Below, in pieces: positions 32,345-37,034 of a DNA stretch of 37,034 nt. The DNA lies in NCBI RefSeq assembly GCF_913057115.1, contig NZ_CAJXNN010000035.1:1-37034 (forward strand), written 5' to 3'. The translations under genes and the position numbers were made by a program. Source of the DNA: an uncultured Roseovarius sp. (GTDB lineage Bacteria > Pseudomonadota > Alphaproteobacteria > Rhodobacterales > Rhodobacteraceae). Below the pieces are notes generated by a model. It saw nothing but the letters and a program-made list of their open reading frames with translations, did not search any database and was not told the DNA's origin. Within the stretch, counting starts at the first letter, position 1, and every line of letters begins with the position of its first letter.

Positions 32345-32481
32345 GCTCGCGCGCGCCGATTCACGTTGATCGGAATGCCGCAGGCACGGCAAAATGCGCC
32401 GGCGTTGGAACCTGGATTGTTGCTTAGACCGTCAATTTGTGGATTGTAACGGCAAAAAGACAGTGTTTTTTAGGGGGCTTT

Positions 32482-32886
32482 ATGACCGGAGACTTGCCGG
32501 AATATTACTTCAGGGTCCGTGACAACGGGGCCTTCGTGTTCCGCGTGGACACCGAGAACCGGCAGCGACGGATCGACATGGACCAGATTGCCGTGGTCAA
32601 TATCCGCAAGGCCGAGATCAAGCCCCATGGTGACCGCGAATTGAGCGAGGCCGATATTGCCGCCATCGAAGACTGGATGGCCGAGCGCGCCGAGATCCTC
32701 GCCCATCGGGACATCGACGATATCTTTCGGGCGGTGGATTACCTCAACACCACCACCCATTGGGCGCAATCGCGCGCGACGGCAGAGCAATTGGAAGAAG
32801 TGACCGATGCGCTGCTGCTGGCGATGCATGACTTGCGCACCGTTCTGGTGCGCAAGAAGGCGGATCGGTTGATGAAGGGCGAGTGA
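32482..32886 (+). CDS. Hypothetical protein, about 134 residues
   Basis: Not recognised. The N-terminal YYFRVRDNGAFVFRVDTENRQRRIDMDQIAVVNI looks like a small beta-sheet module, then a helical, Ala/Glu-rich part (ELSEADIAAIEDWMAER onward) ends basic. There is no signal peptide, cysteine or membrane segment. The start ATG at 32482 is chosen because AGGGGG lies just before it; the open frame begins at 32437. It is followed by about 80 bases and the palindrome array. Composition and codon use are those of a real gene. Confidence 0.7.
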   Translation: MTGDLPEYYFRVRDNGAFVFRVDTENRQRRIDMDQIAVVNIRKAEIKPHGDRELSEADIAAIEDWMAERAEILAHRDIDDIFRAVDYLNTTTHWAQSRATAEQLEEVTDALLLAMHDLRTVLVRKKADRLMKGE

Positions 32887-32963
32887 GTTTCGGACAAGTG
32901 GCCGATTGAGAGACAAAGCCCCTCGAATGGTCAGGTCTGGCGCGCTGTGAATTCCTGTCCCGG

Positions 32964-33058
32964 CCAAGGCTTTTCGAAAAGCCTTGGACCACGCAAATTC
33001 GAATTTGCGTGACAAGCGCCTTCGAAGGCGCTTGTCGGAAGGCGTTTCGAAACGCCTT
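32964..33058. repeat. Array of four perfect palindromes, each centred on TTCGAA
   Basis: Four back-to-back palindromes: 32964-32987 (24 bp, arm CCAAGGCTTTTC), 32990-33011 (22 bp, arm CACGCAAATTC), 33011-33036 (26 bp, arm GACAAGCGCCTTC) and 33039-33058 (20 bp, arm AAGGCGTTTC). Every one is perfect over its stated length, each second arm being the reverse complement. Arms differ but the centre is always TTCGAA. It lies between convergent genes. Confidence 0.92.
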
Positions 33059-33117
33059 GCCAGCCTAACGAAGAATGTCCGGCCTGCCCGGCGCTTCGTG
33101 GCATTGGGTGACCAATT

Positions 33118-33816
33118 TCACTCCAACATCGCCGCGCCTGCAATCGGGCCGTGGCCGGATTGCTGGATCAGTACGACCAGCGGCTGGTCGCCCTTGAGCG
33201 GATGGCTGACGCGCAGGGGGTTGGCCCCGGTCCATGTGCCCAGGGGTTCCATCGACGTCACGATATTGGCATAGCTGAGCGTTCTCCCTGCATTTTCGCC
33301 GGACTTGATGGCCACGGTGGCCTTGGGCCTGTAGCGCAGAAGCGTGATGTCCATGCGCGCCGGTACCGCCCCCCGCGGAGTGGCCATGATGTGCAGGGTG
33401 TCGCCTTCGCGGCGCAGTTTGAGTGTCACGGGGTTGGGTTTGGCATGGTGCTTGGCGATGGCGGCGGCCACGGCCTTGGGCTTGGTGCCCGCCACGCCAT
33501 AGCTGCCATCGACGATCATTTGCGGAGTGTAGACCATTCTTTTGTTCTGTGCCGCCGCATAGGATTTTTGCCGTGCTGTATAGGCGGGATCGGCAAAACT
33601 GTCTTTCCACCCGATGTAATCCCAGTAGTCGACATGCATGGCCAGTGCGACGACCCCTTCTTGCTCGGCCAGTTCATGCAGGTAGGCATCGGCGGGCGGG
33701 CAAGACGAACAGCCCTGCGAGGTATAAAGCTCAACCACCACGGGCCCGGGACCTTCGGCAAGGGCGGGGCTGGCCAGCATCAGAAAGGCGGCGACCCAAT
33801 GGCGGATGTTTCGCAT
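33118..33816 (-). CDS. DUF1223 thioredoxin-like secreted protein
   Basis: A 232-residue protein of the DUF1223 family. A signal peptide (residues 1-20, ending SPALA) precedes VELYTSQGCSSCPPAD with the redox pair Cys36-Ser-Ser-Cys39, followed by LAMHVDYWDYIGWKDSFADP and TPQMIVDGSYGVAGT, typical for the thioredoxin-like fold of this family. The C-terminal third is a beta-rich domain. It probably acts in the periplasm on thiols, with the exact partner unknown. It is divergent to acnA, and its stop faces the palindrome array. Confidence 0.92.
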   Translation of the reverse strand: MRNIRHWVAAFLMLASPALAEGPGPVVVELYTSQGCSSCPPADAYLHELAEQEGVVALAMHVDYWDYIGWKDSFADPAYTARQKSYAAAQNKRMVYTPQMIVDGSYGVAGTKPKAVAAAIAKHHAKPNPVTLKLRREGDTLHIMATPRGAVPARMDITLLRYRPKATVAIKSGENAGRTLSYANIVTSMEPLGTWTGANPLRVSHPLKGDQPLVVLIQQSGHGPIAGAAMLE

Positions 33817-33935
33817 GGCGGTGTCCTGTGTTTGCGGCAGTCTTGGTTACCCCATTGTTCTATGTACTCGGCACCGAAACGGCCAATCAAGGTTTCGTCA
33901 GTACAGGGTGATGCTTGATTTTCATGTGATTCTGC

Positions 33936-33968
33936 GGCAAATTGTGTGCAATAGTATACAATTTTGCC
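33936..33968. promoter_or_regulatory. Bulged inverted repeat upstream of aconitase
   Basis: GGCAAATTGT and ACAATTTTGCC pair around 12 bases, with one extra base in the right arm. Inside the left half is ATTG-N4-CAAT (33941-33952). It lies in the intergenic region between DUF1223 and acnA, 89 bases before the acnA ATG, and is a candidate operator or promoter dyad. Confidence 0.5.
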
Positions 33969-34056
33969 TGACTCCTCTTGATCGGGGTTTTCAAATCGGT
34001 CAGAAGCAGGCCAGCGAATTCCTATTCCTGCCTTGAACGTGAAAGGAAGGCCAACA

Positions 34057-36810
<2,754 letters not shown>

Positions 36811-36833
36811 TTTTCGGATCAGACAAGTTAGAG

Positions 36834-36861
36834 GGGCGGCCTATCGGGGCCGCCCTTTTTT
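36834..36861 (+). terminator. Intrinsic terminator of acnA
   Basis: GGGCGGCC-TATCGG-GGCCGCCC (36834-36855) followed by six Ts. Confidence 0.9.
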
Positions 36862-37034
36862 GTTGGTTTGACGGGCCGTTGACCCGTCTTGGTTCCAACG
36901 TGGGCAACGTCCTTGCGGGAAACCGGGAAGCGGGTTCATGGTGCCGCATGTCGGCTTTGCGGGACGAAGCTGCCGCCCGAGGATCGCGAAAGGATTGCCG
37001 TCGAGCGCAACCGCCCGGCGCAGTCCGGGCATCG
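36862..37034 (+). other. Window end; possible truncated small gene
   Basis: A plus-strand frame open to the window end reads HGAACRLCGTKLPPEDRERI and onward, with a CxxC pair that could belong to a small zinc-ribbon-like protein starting near 36920-36950. No convincing ribosome-binding site was seen, and the opposite strand is open as well. It cannot be settled without the next bases. Confidence 0.25.

Overview
The window looks like chromosomal DNA of a marine Rhodobacterales (Roseobacter-group) alphaproteobacterium. The case rests on high GC with strong GC3 bias, a compact gene layout, the local set phaZ / phaC-phasin-phaR, ThyX instead of ThyA, SdhE, DUF1194 and DUF1223 proteins, and short palindromic intergenic elements. 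No rRNA, tRNA, IS element, prophage or CRISPR array was recognised. Species cannot be named from the sequence alone.

Layout. (1) 1-1790: 3' part of pgk, a double hairpin, then class I fructose-bisphosphate aldolase. (2) 1791-8204: a gamma-glutamylation-type amine catabolism cluster: GS-like ligase, class I amidotransferase, second GS-like ligase, FAD amine oxidase, and a DegT-family PLP aminotransferase. It is preceded by four ACCGAC half-sites at exact 11-bp steps and carries two near-identical 18-bp palindromes. A 100-bp fold-back element exactly fills the gap to a convergent LysR gene. (3) 8305-13836: polyhydroxyalkanoate granule locus: phaR, phasin and phaC on the minus strand, phaZ divergent. 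Perfect CTGC-N3-GCAG sites lie upstream of phaR, of the phasin gene and between phaC and phaZ, matching the published PhaR site. (4) 13844-18963, minus strand: small orphan protein, small membrane protein, three alpha/beta hydrolases in overlapping or close order, an MFS permease and a short conserved-looking protein. (5) 18964-21627: a gene-poor stretch with a TCGTACGA repeat element, then thrS. (6) 21868-24431: a bufferin-type copper-peptide RiPP operon (DUF2282 precursor, DUF692 MNIO, DUF2063 partner, DoxX membrane protein). (7) 24364-29641: small membrane protein, ArsC/Spx-like protein, cold-shock protein, Cys-rich secreted protein, a second TCGTACGA element in a gene-free stretch, thyX, gloA and two tandem DUF1194 proteins. 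(8) 29672-36861: MarR regulator, sdhE overlapping an XRE regulator, class I aminotransferase, a hypothetical protein, an array of four perfect TTCGAA-centred palindromes, DUF1223 protein, and aconitase with its terminator.

The most notable items are the four-palindrome array (32964-33058) and its likely relative after pgk, the paired TCGTACGA elements, the operator architecture of the amine cluster, the three perfect PhaR sites, and the bufferin operon with a strong hairpin between precursor and modifying enzyme. All functional statements come from motif reading by eye; no database search was possible.
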